A stretch of 64,000 bases of DNA from contig KB305766.1 of NCBI GenBank assembly GCA_000328365.1, positions 512,130 to 576,129 of the forward strand, read 5' to 3'. Positions within the stretch are counted from its first letter, which is position 1; each line of letters starts with the position of its first letter. The notes below the pieces were generated by a model that did no database searches, was not told the DNA's origin, and saw nothing but the letters and a program-made list of their open reading frames with translations. Positions 46,765 to 59,059 of this stretch are shown here, one piece after another. The DNA is from Capitella teleta (lineage: Eukaryota > Annelida > Polychaeta > Capitellidae). Both the position numbers and the translations under genes were made by a program.

Positions 46765-49700
46765 TCACCAAATTTTATGTCGAGATTCAGATTTTTTCCG
46801 TAAAATTTCTTTCATTGTTTCCGCAAAGGTCAGGGACTTGTACGCTTCCCAGTCAACACTGGTCTGCAGCCCATTTTGCATGGCTTCATCTGACGGGTAC
46901 GGACAGCACTACGCACATATAGAAACAAGCACAGACTGAAATAGAACATTCGTTTCACACAATCATAACGCACTGTTTGCCGGAGTCTTCTGATCAAATT
47001 CTCTGGCGCGTGTTGCAAATAAAATGCTTTGTCGATCATAATGCACTCTGCCCCATTGCTGATCACACAAAAACTCGGCTGCTGTCCAAGTACCGCTTCA
47101 GAAATGCCCTGAAGTGCGAGATGTGTAATCATAACGATCATTTAACGTTATAATTTGGCACTGACAAATACTTGGCCTTTAGTGAGGGTTTGGATGTGAA
47201 CAAATTGTGGGTCAAAATCAGCCTCTGTGAAGTCTGTCGAGCTCTGGAGGGACACTTAATCCTGATGCTCAAGTTTCAATGCTTCCCACCTTTTCCCTGT
47301 ATTTAGCGTCGAAATCCTCGGCGATGGTTCTGATGTGCTGTTTCCTGCCGGCCATTTCTTCAAGTTCTTCCTTTGCCATTGTGTTCCGCTCAACTACCGA
47401 ATTACAAAATATTAAAGAATCAGCATCGACATGAACAATTGCACTCACTGCTAGCAACACCCTTCCGTCGTTTCCTGCTTGCCTGCCTACCCTCCCCTTT
47501 AGTAATCAACAAGTGACTTCCAACCGACGAACAAGACGACTCCTGCTGCGACTCACAGCGAGTTCTCGTCCTTTCGTCACTTTCGGTCTCTGACGTCATA
47601 CAAACATCCGGAAGTCTCAAACTCGCCGAGGAGTTCGACCTTTTAACTTTGTCGATTGTGATGATAGGAGGCAAGTGTTTCAAGACGAACCGTGGGTCCA
47701 CAGAATCGTCAGGGGGCGCCAGTGGTACGCGGAGATCCGGAAGGACAAAGCGACGCTGTTTGTCCCTCTTGGTTATCTGTTCTCGGATCTCCCTCTCCGA
47801 ATAAATCGGGTTTTCTCCTTGTACGATTTGAATCATAATAAAAGTGTACTTGATATCATATCACATGACATATACCTTGTTTCCGTTTGTTTTGGCTAAT
47901 CATGGCTTCAACTCTTTTAAGTTTCTTCATCACTTTTATACTTCCCTGCAATCACCCAGCATGGATTAAATCAAAAGGAACAATTGTCCTTGAGACATCT
48001 TACTGATTTGACAATGTACACCCAGTCAGAGTAGTGGCTATCCTTCACCATAGTCTCTCCACTCCTGTTTCAAAGACACTGGGGTTTTGTTGGAATATAA
48101 CAGCATTGATTCTTACTTGAAGTAGTGAAAAATACACTTCTTGGGGTTGTCTGTCATCAGCTCAATAGGCCAATCCTTCAGGAAGACCAGACTCCTATTG
48201 GTATTGCGCTGGACTATTACAATCTGTGTTGGTTAGAACTCTGCCTTACCTGATAAATTGGTAGTGATCTGGGTCGTTGATGTTCTTGACACCTCCAGCC
48301 ATGAAGATGTTGTGGAAATCCTAAAATCACGACACCAGGAATAGGAACGAGCGATTTGTATCAGTATACATGTATATACAGAGTGGGCCAAAAGTAGTCT
48401 GTCTACTCCTTCTTAAAGATCTCAATGCTTTTCAATGGTTCTCAAACATAGTGGTGCGTGATTGCGAAGAGAGCATAATCCGATATGAGCCCTTGAACGA
48501 TCATTAAGGAATGTCATGTAATGATGCGGCGATGCGCATTTAAACGTTCCTCCCCCAATACGCATTTCTGGGAAAGTGTTACAAAACAGATCGCAGTGTC
48601 AAAATCACACAAAGATAAGAGAAATAAATACTTGGTATGGTTAGTTTAACATGTCATGCTGTTATTTCTATAATTACTATTCCAATTTCATCAAAATTTA
48701 TGTCAATTTATCTCAATAAATAGAGTGCACTCATCATTCCGCGATATTTTCACTTTTGGTGCCAAACAGGGCCCTGGACCATGGATAAGCTTCACTGAGC
48801 ACATAATTAAGGCACCGCTATCGTACTATTGTTTGGTTTGAGAGTGCTGTGTTTGTGACAGTAGCACCAATTAATGAATTACTTCCTAAAAAACAAATCT
48901 AAGAGTTTGTATTGAAGCGCCACATTATTGCATGACATTCATCAATGCTCGTTCAAGGGCTCATCTGATTATACTCTCTTCGCGATCACTCAACACTCAC
49001 ATTTAAACGCTTCTCCCTCATTCATAAACGTTATACTTGATTTCTTTATATAAAATAAATGTACGCAGAATAACGAAGTCAATTCAGACCTTTTTCTTTT
49101 TTTTTTTCTTTTTTTTCTTTTCCTTTCAATAATTGATAAGTTTTAGCAAATTTTAGAGTTTTCTTTTAACGTGAAGTAAATAGACTACCTTTGGCCCACT
49201 CTGTATATGATATACCTCGATATCAATCGACATCAACTCTATGGTTTCCTTGGCGACAATCGATGCCTGTCGAATGGTACGGTTGACAATGGCCAACTCC
49301 TTGAAAACAACAATCGGCATAAAATATATTTGGATTCTACTTAATTCAACCGTACCCCAAACGTCATCCCTTTGTGCATGTAAGCAACTGGTTTCGATAT
49401 CTTTGTCTCAGGATCAGTTACCATAACAACGACTGCGAATATCAACAACTTACGAGGTTTTATATAGTTTCCCATCTGTTTCGATTATAATCATTATACA
49501 TAAAAGACACGGCTGGGTACGCCCACCTGTATGTTCGTGACATGCATCTGAGGACAAGAGCACCTTTAACTCACTCACCTGATCCAGAAAGAATAAAGTA
49601 GAAAGCTCTCGCGGGATGTCCTTGGCGCACAACAACCCGCTTGGCCTCAAATCTGAGGAAAACAGCGAATTATGTCATCACGACGGAAGCATCTTCAACT

Positions 49701-50592
49701 CACTTCTCATAACCTCCGACTTCTACTATTTTTCTCTGCATTCGCACCGGGTACTGCGAAAACGCTGCGTTGTTCCTTAAGGCTACCTGGGCCTGTACGG
49801 TTTTTGAGATGAATGGATTTATAGATTACCATCAGCGCCTCACATAGTGTAGGTCTCTCTCCGTTCTCCCGCCACTTGGCATGGCAAGAACTCGTTTTGC
49901 TTCTTCGGAAATACGCAACTGAGGCGAAGGGTTATAGAACTTATGGACACTGTTGATCAGTGGTCACCTGTCGGTCAGCTTTGAACTGAGACGGATCGAA
50001 CAGAAGAGCGTCTTCCTCGAAATCAAAATCACGAAAGTGTAATCCACTGATGAAGGGAGTTAGCTCATCGTATGCCTTACTCCTGTCATCAAAGCAGTAT
50101 AAAAATTCAAGAGGGTTGGGTTTTTAGTTTTAGTTTTTGATAAAACATGATTTGCTAGTCTACCTTAAACTATGCGCCTTGCTCAAACGCTTACAGAAAA
50201 CACACAGACGGGCAGCAAATCTGAATTTCTTCTTCAGTGCCCGCTTGTTGAGAAAAACAAATTAGAATTGTTGTCAGCTGAGACTGTTCGCTCACCCGTC
50301 GCTGAAGGTATTCACTTTTGATCTTGGCGATGTCATTGCTTTCACTTCCTTCAGCGTGAAGTTGCTGCGGAAAACTCTGCGAGTGTTTCAGGGTTCCGTG
50401 ATGCGGATTCTCGGGATGCAGTGAGCCCGCCCTCCTCGACCTTCTCCTAGGCATCTGGTAGACCAGGTCGGCCCCATCCTGACCATCCAGGCTCTTTCTC
50501 AGCTGTGACAGTCGGTTAACGAGCACTTCGAGCTTGATAATCCGGGTGAGAGAGGGTCGACTGGTCCGTCTGTATCCCACCTCCGCCTCCAT
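46765..50592 (-). CDS. CNBD2: Cyclic nucleotide-binding domain-containing protein 2-like
   Basis: In mammals CNBD2 is a testis cAMP-binding protein needed for sperm flagellar function. I modelled 17 exons in phase, 664 aa: 50296-50592, 50164-50243, 49968-50082, 49844-49918, 49704-49792, 49579-49652, 49356-49432, 49216-49299, 48250-48320, 48117-48194, 48004-48064, 47876-47945, 47449-47817, 47290-47393, 47172-47243, 46974-47108, 46765-46908. The first cNMP domain (about 190-300) has RNNAAFSQYP, KRVVVRQGHPARAFYFILSG and the phosphate-binding cassette FGELAIVNRTIRQAS with its Glu and Arg. The second starts FLKDWPIELM and ends QPSFCVISNGAECIMI without the cassette Glu/Arg, so it probably does not bind nucleotide; a Ser/Arg-rich insert (about 390-513) splits it. 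The C-terminus PYPSDEAMQNGLQ also fits CNBD2. The protein is longer than the human one (about 576 aa). The exon-10 acceptor is weak and chosen by phase. Confidence 0.88.
48379..49203. mobile_element. 825-bp MITE with Tc1/mariner-like ends in CNBD2 intron
   Basis: Ends are CAGAGTGGGCCAAAAGTAG and, on the opposite strand, CAGAGTGGGCCAAAGGTAG. Both are flanked by TA (48377-48378 and 49204-49205), the target duplication of Tc1/mariner transposons. Inner inverted segments also pair (for example 48460-48510 with 48945-48995 around GAGCCCTTGAACG). A T-rich run lies at 49093-49130. There is no transposase frame. It occupies most of the intron after exon 8, ending 11 bp from the donor. Confidence 0.85.
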
Positions 50593-51280
50593 CCTACTCT
50601 GATATCAGTGGCTGCATACAGGTAGGTGTGCTCGTTAAAATTGCACTACTGAGAGTATCGTTTTACCAGAACAATTATGGCAGCACTGACCCCAATCTGA
50701 ATTGTGTGATTTAATCTCTCTTTAATTGAAGCTCCACTTGCGCCAAACACCACCCACCTGTTTAATAGTACTGTTATATATGTGCTGTGATTCCTAATAA
50801 GAAAAAGATCTCTTCAAACGAAGCAAGATCATGGCAACAGACGCAGAAACAACTCCTTCAGGCTGACAGTCCTCAGCTGCTCAAAGCACTTGAGCACGGT
50901 CAGGACTTGTTACGCTCAACATTAAGGCATAACTTCAACATTTACCAACCACTTTAGCATTAAAAGGTAGCATTTGGGTAAATATAGGAAATGTATTGAC
51001 ACTGTGTCCACAACAGGCTGAAATAGAGTGCGGTGTCACGCTGATGAGGCCAGGTGTAGGGTGTTAGCTAGGGCTCCATTGGTTGGAATATTAGTCACCT
51101 GAAGCAAATTAACACATCTTTGTTAACATTTATTGATTCCTAACCAGGATACATGTTTGACCAATTAATAGCCGTTGTTGAGTGTGCCAGCTACTACAAC
51201 TAATAACATTATTTTGCTCGTGCAGAGTTATAATTTTTTTTTTTAATACATGTTATAATACGCGTAGTTTTTGCTTCTCT
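50593..51280. other. No gene seen; CNBD2-like 5' flank
   Basis: Region upstream of the minus-strand CNBD2-like start. No TATA box or recognisable motif stands out. Confidence 0.6.
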
Positions 51281-51282
51281 GG

Positions 51283-51562
51283 CGACCGTGGGGGTCGAGG
51301 TCCCGGGTTCGAGACCCGATCAGGCCACGGGCGTTATGATTGTGAATTACAATTGTAATTCTTCGGTGACTCGGCAGTGCTGCCCAACTGCGTAACAAGG
51401 CCGGGCGCTGTGTACTACTGTCTATGGTGGTATGCAGGATAAAGAACCCTTGGGATCTATCGATAAGAGTAGGGGGAAACCCCGGTCCCGGGCCTTCTGT
51501 TCTGGCGCCCGTATCACCCGAACGGGTTGGGCGGAGCCGTAAAACCCCAATCACTCACTCAC
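51283..51562 (+). mobile_element. tRNA-derived SINE, 5'-truncated
   Basis: Begins inside the tRNA head with B box GGTTCGAGACC (51305-51315). A body with GAATTACAATTGTAATTC and CTTGGGATCTATCGATAAGA follows, and it ends in GCCGTAAAACCCCAATCACT plus CACT repeats. It aligns along its length with the fuller copy at 56398-56678 on the opposite strand. Confidence 0.9.
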
Positions 51563-52537
51563 TTTGCTTCTGTGTACATCCTTTGATTATGCATGGTGGA
51601 GTTGAATGTTGGCTCTCATATAAATCAGTGATCATTCAACGAAAGGAATTGTTGAATAATGTTGGATGATTCACACCAGGGCAGATACTTAATTGCTATC
51701 TATAATGCTATAGTTTACACAATGAGTACTAAAGTTACTAATATAACCAAATTTAGTGACGTCACAAAAATGTTTCAAACTCAGGAATTAGCTTGCCCCT
51801 ATTTTAATACTCTTTCTATGTCGACTACCCAACTGCTAGAAAATGGCCACTATTATTTGATCTGCGTTGTTTGATTAAATCAGTAATAATGAATGGTGCT
51901 TGTGCTCATATTGATACCTCTTTGTGAGCAGAGTGCGTGTTTTCATTCCATTAAATTGAATTTTATTGAAAGTGATATTTCACCTTCATATAACAAGCAT
52001 AGGAATCTCTTCTAAACACGTAGAGATACGCATATGTCCATTGCATTGGAAAATAAATGACGATAATTAAGACTTCATGCGCATGAAAAAGGATGTGGCC
52101 GCCAAAATACCCACGTGACACTCTTGTTTCTTTTTAAGGGTCAACATAAAACCGTAAAAACCCGTAAACCTCGGGTCACGCGACCGTGTTGTACGTTGAA
52201 CCCAATTGACCTGTCGATCTGTTAACTCAAATTAGCTGAATACACCGTGGATGTACACGTGATTCAACACTTTACATTATCATAATATTATGTAACAGTA
52301 TAGCCTCATCTTGGTGGAAATTAACTTTCCCCTTTTTTGTGTCTATTATGATATATGATCGTCCGGGAGGCAGGTTTCGAACAATATTCAGCTATAATAT
52401 TCCCAATATAAGGGCTAGAAGTGGAGTCTCAATGATATTCAACATGTATTCGGGGGTCTTGTACTATAAACACGTGGGTACGTAACCGGTGTACAAAATT
52501 TGCGGGTTTTACGGTTTTAGATAAACCGCCTCTAATT

Positions 52538-52690
52538 CTACGAGGTGCGTTATGATATCTAATTATATATTATGAGGTGCGTTATGATCTCTAGTTATAA
52601 ATTATGAGGTGCGTTATGATCTCTAGTTATAAATTATGAGGTGCGTTATGATCTCTAGTTATAAATTATGAGGTGCGTTATGATCTCGAA
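52538..52690 (+). repeat. 32-bp tandem array, about five copies
   Basis: The unit contains GAGGTGCGTTATGATCTCTA followed by GTTATAAATTAT. The middle copies are identical and the outer ones have diverged. The GCGTTATGAT word also appears in the SINE bodies and elsewhere in the window. Confidence 0.95.
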
Positions 52691-53037
52691 TGCCAGTTAC
52701 GCGAGAATGATTCCGTTACCTTATAAATTAATCAATGCAATGGATATTATGATGAGTATCTTTGAAAGCACAGAAAAGATCCGGATGATTTTAACATAGC
52801 GTTGATTAAATTATCGCTTTTTTGTTAAAGGATTGCAGGCTAAGCAGTGACCGTAGCCTCAGGAGGCCTGTGTACGGAGGGTTTGTCAGAACTATCCGTA
52901 TTATTTTACTCAATCAAAATGAGACACACTATAATTAATATTGGCTTAAATGTGATGCCAAAGGGATAGAGCAATTGCGCTGCTGAAAACACTGAGTTGT
53001 TCCTGTGATATCTGCTTATTTGGCATGGATTTGTTTT

Positions 53038-53063
53038 ATTCCTTGTTCCTTGTTCCTTGTTCC
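53038..53063 (+). repeat. 7-bp tandem repeat CCTTGTT
   Basis: About 3.5 direct units of CCTTGTT, perfect. Confidence 0.85.
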
Positions 53064-53569
53064 ACAAATTCCCCCCTCAGCAATGTTGTTGGTAGTTGGT
53101 AGCAACAACACCCAGGCCAACATCAAGTAACATATATCCAGGGAACGGTCGCCGTTGTGTTAAATTTCAACTCTTGGCTCCTGTGACTATAATGCTCCAC
53201 CCAAGCCATTAATCATTCATGCTTGTTTTGCGGATCCTTGCAGATCTTGGTATTGCTGCTGCTATCTAAGTACACGTAATTGTCATTAGGCCTACATTGA
53301 ATATAAGACGCAAAAAAAATTGAAATCAAACGACTTGAAATAAGTTAAATAAATCATAACTTTGGATTATGTTATTGTCCTGGTAGAATAATTTATAATA
53401 AATGTAAGATTACTCGGTGTGTATATATACCTGTATAACGCCCGTACACAGGTGTCGCGCGAATAATCAGAACGCAGGAGTTGCTAATTCCCGCTGGGTG
53501 ACGTCATTACAAAGTCACGCGCCCAGCCATAAAAGTCACCGAAGCCGAGACAACAGGACCCCAATCGCT

Positions 53570-54541
53570 ATGGACAGCACCACAGTTGTAGCCGACACCG
53601 TGACTTACTCCACTGACCTCGTCAGCGAGTACTGGCGCTCGACAGTCTTCGAGTCAGTCGTGGTGTTCTTGGGGGCGTGTGGTGCCATTGGCAACTGCAT
53701 CGTGTTCCTCGTCTTTATTCGCATGACGAACGCCAACACTTTCCTGATGAACCAAGCGGCCATCGATGCCTGCGCTGGCTCCTGGTTGGTTGTGACGTAC
53801 GTCTACCGGCTCACGGTGCCAAAACACCACGTCTTTGAGGTGTCATCAACCGGCTTCGCTGCTTGCCTGCTTCTGGATGGTGAGCTCCCCTTGTGGTGCA
53901 GTCTGAACGCGTCTGTCTACGGGTTACTGGCAATCACGTTGGAGCGCTACGTGAAGATCGTCCTGCCGAATTCCCACCGCACGTCGAGTCTTAGCCTTCC
54001 TGGACTGAAGGTGCCGTTCATGATCGTACTCACCTGGCTGTGGCCTTTCTCCTTCACGTGCGCTTTTACGGTGCCTTTTAGTAAGGTTGGCGCTGGGAAG
54101 TGTTTGATCCAGATGCATTGGCCGAGTGAAGAGCTGCACGAGGCGTATGGCACCATCAAGCTACTGCTCTTCTTCATCCTTCCAGTTCTGATCATCGTCG
54201 TTGCGTATTCGCACATGTTATACGTGCTGAAGAATAATAGATCAAAGGTTTCACCGGCGTTGCATTCCGTCCAGAACATAGTCATTCCTCTGGCTCAAGT
54301 TAACTTGACCAAAGTTATGATGTGGGTCACTGCGACGTTCCTTCTCTGTTGGATCCCGTCCAACGTTTACTATCTACTCTACAACTTCGGTTTGAACAAC
54401 CTAGGTTTCTCTCATCCTCTCTACTTCCAGTTCCTGATCTTGGTTTACTTTACCTGCTGCATTAACCCCGTCATCTACGCGTGCAGAATGACGGATTTCA
54501 GAGCTGCACTCTTAGCCGCATGTCGCTCGGATTCGTCTTGA
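53570..54541 (+). CDS. Class A (rhodopsin-type) G-protein-coupled receptor, intronless
   Basis: A plasma-membrane receptor of 323 aa in one exon, started at the first in-frame ATG that precedes a short N-tail (MDSTTVVADT). Seven hydrophobic segments are present. Family marks are TM1 GN (41-42), TM2 NQAAID with Asp66, TM3 ERY (125-127), Cys110 before TM3 and Cys178 in loop 2 for the disulfide, TM6 CWIP (260-263) and TM7 NPVIY (299-303). The third intracellular loop is short and the C-tail brief (RSDSS). The N-terminus lacks an N-x-S/T site, though NAS occurs at 113-115 at the start of TM3. The overall pattern resembles peptide-receptor-like orphans expanded in marine invertebrates; the ligand cannot be assigned. 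GC is higher than in the flanks. Confidence 0.9.
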   Translation: MDSTTVVADTVTYSTDLVSEYWRSTVFESVVVFLGACGAIGNCIVFLVFIRMTNANTFLMNQAAIDACAGSWLVVTYVYRLTVPKHHVFEVSSTGFAACLLLDGELPLWCSLNASVYGLLAITLERYVKIVLPNSHRTSSLSLPGLKVPFMIVLTWLWPFSFTCAFTVPFSKVGAGKCLIQMHWPSEELHEAYGTIKLLLFFILPVLIIVVAYSHMLYVLKNNRSKVSPALHSVQNIVIPLAQVNLTKVMMWVTATFLLCWIPSNVYYLLYNFGLNNLGFSHPLYFQFLILVYFTCCINPVIYACRMTDFRAALLAACRSDSS

Positions 54542-56397
54542 ACATGTTCGAATGTTTGTATAATTAAATAATTAATTAATTAATTATGCATAAATCACCC
54601 ATATGAATTCGGTGGTATTTATAACTAGAGTTGAAACGAATGCGCGTACGTTACGCACATATGCTGATTTAGAACACGTGTTCATTATGTTTTGGCGTTC
54701 AACAATGGATATTGTCAATTCACGGATGTTGTTTTAAACAAATGTTTACAACAAGTTTAATAATTTATGCTAGCAAATTGAACGTTTGTGGTTGGCACTG
54801 ACACTGTTCTGTTATTGTGAGTTTATTATTTATTATCTTTGTAGGTTCCGGAATAAAGAAATTGTTCATCAATCGCTTTCATTTATTATTACCATAAAGG
54901 AAGAATTATTCTTCCTTCTTGGAAATAACGATACAATTTAAAGATAGCATTAATTAGCTTCTCATAATCAACATGATTATGTTTCTTTTCTCTTCTTTTT
55001 TTTTTCTGAATGAATAACCTCGCTTCAGATACACAAGTACTAATACTTTTTCACGTTGCATAAACGGTTTTTATTGCTAGGCAACGCGTAACTGTTGCTA
55101 GGAATCCTTTGCAATCAACACACAGTCTCACAACGTAACATCACCTGATAAAGAAATTATAAAACTTGCCACAAGTTGCCAGCCACGATATAAAGTATCA
55201 TTCAAATCAGCTGCAAAGAGAGGGCTTGTCTTCTTCGCTCTGTAATTAATTATTACGATGTAATATTATTACTCGTTGCTTGGGGCTTTTAACGAGTGAT
55301 ATTTCAGGAAGAATTAGATGGCATGGGGCACACCTGTAAGTGACAAGGTTTGACGTCGACATGTATCTGAGTGATTGGAAGATAGTATTTGGGAAACTGA
55401 TCTTATACTGTTCTTCGTAAGACTATGTAAGATCGTGTTTACCTGATTTGGACACTTAATTAACATACCTGACAGTCAGTGTTATTCAATCGGCACGAAT
55501 TAATATATACTATCAATACATGAATACGTATAGTGCGATGCACCGCCGGTTTGCTTTAGGACATGTGCACTAGCTCCACGCCACCTCTTTTGTAATCTAA
55601 GCTTAAAACCTATAATCACTTGCCTGTTATAACGAACTGTTTTACGTTTTGATAGTTTTGCCAAAAACATTCACTTTTTATTCTGTTGTTTCCCCGCCTG
55701 AGTGAGTCTGGAGTGTACAGCAGCCTATTGCTTCAGGCAATACAGTAAATCTAAAACCCGGATCGGTTGCTGTGACCCTTTGCGAAATTGCAGGCATGGA
55801 CGCTGTTATGTTTGTCGGATTAATTGCATGAGAATTGTAAGGTAACCTGGAAGCCTAAAATGTTTAAGTAGCGTGGTCTCATTTGGGCCTGAGATGGTAG
55901 GGCTGATCCACGGGCGATCGGAATCAGCCACAGTGTGGAGCTACATTGAACAAGCATGGAATGGCATCTCTTGCATGGCGCTTCAATACAAATGATCGGC
56001 TATGTCCTGATTTTAATAGATATAAACATTAATAGTGCTACAATCTCAACAACAGCACTCGCAAACAATAGAATGGTTCGTTCATCCTATAATAGTAATT
56101 TAATCAATTGAATATTGGATGCATGAAGATAATTAAGGGAAGAAGGAGTGGACTGAGCACCCTACACCTTTGAAGGCAACTATTCCAACACCATTTGATG
56201 CTAGGATATTCATGGTAAAAATTGAGGATTTTAAGAAGACTGCTGAAGACGCCACGGCCAAAGCGTGATGTCATCCATGCCGTAGACGCGACGAGAAAAC
56301 GCGCTATGCTGACATGAACTGAATGAGGCTGCCAAGGCCAGAGGGGTCGAAAGCTGCATCATTCTAATGGTGAAGTATGAAAGTATGTGCGGTTGTG
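54542..56397. other. No gene seen beyond GPCR 3' region
   Basis: AATAAA at 54852-54857, about 310 nt past the stop, is the likely GPCR poly(A) signal. The rest is AT-rich unique sequence with no domain or RNA gene recognised. Confidence 0.6.
54852..54857 (+). terminator. Candidate poly(A) signal of GPCR gene
   Basis: AATAAA in the AT-rich sequence 311 nt after the stop codon; no closer canonical hexamer was seen. Confidence 0.45.
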
Positions 56398-56678
56398 ATT
56401 GATTGGGGTTTTACGGCTCCTCCCAACCCGTTCGGGTGACACGGGGACCGGGGTTTCCCCCTACTCTTATCGATAAATCCCAAGGCTTCTTTATCCTGCG
56501 TAGCGCCCGGCCTTGTTACGCAGTTGGGCAGCACTGCAGAGTCCCCGAAGAATTACAATTGTAATTCACAATCATAACGCCCGTGGCCTGATCGGGTCTC
56601 GAACCCGGGACCTCGACCCCCACGGTCGGCATAGGATTGTAGTCAGCGGTTTAACCCACTGCGCTATACGGTGCCCCT
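56398..56678 (-). mobile_element. tRNA-derived SINE, near full length
   Basis: On the minus strand it begins GGGGCACCGTATAGCGCAGT with A box TAGCGCAGTGGG (56655-56666) and B box GGTTCGAGACC (56595-56605), an internal RNA polymerase III promoter. The body is shared with 51283-51562, and it ends GGAGCCGTAAAACCCCAATC. About 280 bp in all, no coding capacity. Confidence 0.92.
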
Positions 56679-57294
56679 GAAAGTGTGTGCGGAAGAATAT
56701 TAATAATGGGGGGATTGCGATTGGAGCTTCAGCCCATCCACATCGGAAAATTATATATGCCCAACACGCTGTTTAGCACTCAGCCACCAGTGCACCAACA
56801 ACAACTCAACAGTGATGCCCTGGGCAGGAGAACAAAACAGAAATAGTCCACAACTCTGTGCGGTTATAATCCCTGGTTTGTTGGCAATAAGGCTGATGTT
56901 ATTAACGATTGTGTTGTTGATAAGAATGTCGATGTGCTGACTGTATGTGAGACTTGATAAACTGGCACTCGCACCGACGGACCCATCATCAATGCGCGTG
57001 TGCCACCCGGACACTCCATTACGCATGCGGCAAGAGGTTCTCGTGGTGGGAGAGCACTGCAGTCATACGTACATCGCAACAATATGGCTGTGTCTCGATT
57101 GCTCGAGACGGGATCACGAGAAAGATCTACCTTCGAAAGTTCAGAATGCATACTGAATGAAGTCTACATAAATTATTCGTCTTTGTGTTATCCACAGACC
57201 TTCGTCAAACACTTTATTCCCCCCCCCCTTGCACTTGGGGAGGTTGGAGTGCCTTCATAACCTGCCATCCGCAACATCGGTGTCTATTTTTACC

Positions 57295-57329
<35 letters not shown>

Positions 57330-57330
57330 T
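56679..57330. other. No gene seen; ends in poly-A
   Basis: Several short overlapping frames on both strands (56751-57260) lack domains. A C9 tract at about 57221-57229 and a poly-A run at about 57297-57327 close the stretch. The poly-A precedes a LINE fragment. Confidence 0.55.
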
Positions 57331-57690
57331 AACCTGGTGGGTGGAGCTGGCGGAGAAAGTCTGCCGAATTTCATATGCTTAGCTTAAGATTATGTCTCAA
57401 ATTAAGAAGTTATTTTAACAGAAAATCAGTTGAAAAACTAGTACATGCCTATGTTACTACTAGGCTTGATGTTTGTAATTCGCTTTATTTAGGAATGAAA
57501 GGCCAGATTTTATCAGAATTACAAGTTCAAGACTAGCTCTGCTTGTTAATTTGAATCGCTATGTTTTTAATACGTCAGTTCTGAAGCATTGGCTTCCAGT
57601 TAAAGAGCCCATTGTTTTTAAAACCCTTGTAATTACTTTTAAATGCCTATTGTTAAGAGTACAATCTTTTGTAGATTTTACGCTTTTATA
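57331..57690 (+). mobile_element. LINE reverse-transcriptase C-terminal fragment
   Basis: KSVEKLVHAYVTTRLDVCNS followed by LYLGMKGQILSELQVQ, then LKHWLPVKEPIVFKTLVITF, is the C-terminal RT block of CR1-group LINEs. One stop interrupts it after QVQD. Both ends are missing. Confidence 0.75.
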
Positions 57691-59059
57691 AAAAAAATAT
57701 TTTTATTATTATATAATGGAGATAGAAACTACTGCACTATGAAAAATCCGCTCATTCAGAACGCGTGTAACATTTTATTGAGCTATGAGAAAAAATAACC
57801 TCACACACAACGCACACACCTGACACACATCCTCTCTCACACACTCATCAACGTAACTGGCCAGTTGCTCAGTCAGCCCCACACCATTCTCCATCTCTCT
57901 GTTTATCTCTCTCCCCCACACCATTCTCCATCTCCCTCTATCCCTACTGAGTGACTCAGTGAGAATCACTTCCTTTACTCTCAGTTTCTTCAGAGCACAG
58001 ATCATCCTTTGACCAACTAACCGGTCCGTACATCGTAAAAGCCGGTATTCCAGTGGATGACTTCTCCAGACCCCCCGAGGTAGTACCACTGTTAAGATAA
58101 GATAAGCATATGTATAGGATTATAGCAGCTGCCTCGTAACAGTACTCTACTTTGACCTTGTGTCCATAAATAGCTACTAGAGTTCATATATTACACATTA
58201 TACAGATAACTAGTGGAGTTTTGATGCTCCAATGCTCACCAGCAGGATGGCAAACAGACAAATGATGCATTTATGCAAAGTGAAAGAAAGACAAAAAAGT
58301 GGTAGTATAGTGTGTAGTATGTGGCAGTAGTGTGTATTATGTGGTAATAGTTTATAGTATGTGGCAGTAGTGTGTGGTATATGTATGCATTGGAGTATCA
58401 GTGAGGAATAAATTTACCTGAATCACGCAGGAAATGGGCTGAAACGTTAATACGTTATGGCAAATTGAAGAAAAAGACAATAAAAAAAAAAAAAGGAATA
58501 TGGCAAAGAACGCTTGGAATGAAAATGAATTATTAACTGAATTTGGTCATGAAGAAAGGAAATAGCATTGGTAAATTTGAATGATTCATCACATTCGGAC
58601 ATTATATTTTGCCAAAAAGAAATTTAATTTCGGCCCTTCTGATATACGCTCCTTTAGTTTTTATATGCAGTGCCTGAGCAGCAGTAACGCCATTGTAAAG
58701 CTTGCCAGCAATTATTGTTTTTATGGTTGCATGTATTCTGTCATTAGTGAAAATGTACATTTATGTTCTGTTTTAAGTTCTGTTCCGTTACGTTTTATAT
58801 TTGATGATTTTGAAAATGTAAAAAGTATAATACAATTAGGTATGCATGATGAAGCGACGATTGCTGAATCGTTAGGCCTAAAAGACCTTGTTATTTAAGA
58901 GATGGCCTAATGTTTTTAAACTTTAAAATTACTAGTGAAGAATTACTATGTGCATTTAATCATTTTACAATTTGATTAAGCTACCTTTATGTTGTAGTTT
59001 TGACTATTATTTTTATTTTTTTCGATTTTCTTTTACCTATATATTTATTTATACGAATA

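Larger units (their letters stand above)
51563..53569. other. No gene seen; GPCR 5' flank
   Basis: AT-rich sequence with a 32-bp tandem array and a 7-bp array (listed separately). TATATATA at about 53420 lies some 150 bp before the GPCR start codon. Confidence 0.6.

Noticed and set aside
57775-58089. 104-codon minus-strand frame
   Set aside because: It overlaps a duplicated 20-bp low-complexity word (CCCCACACCATTCTCCATCT) and shows no domain.
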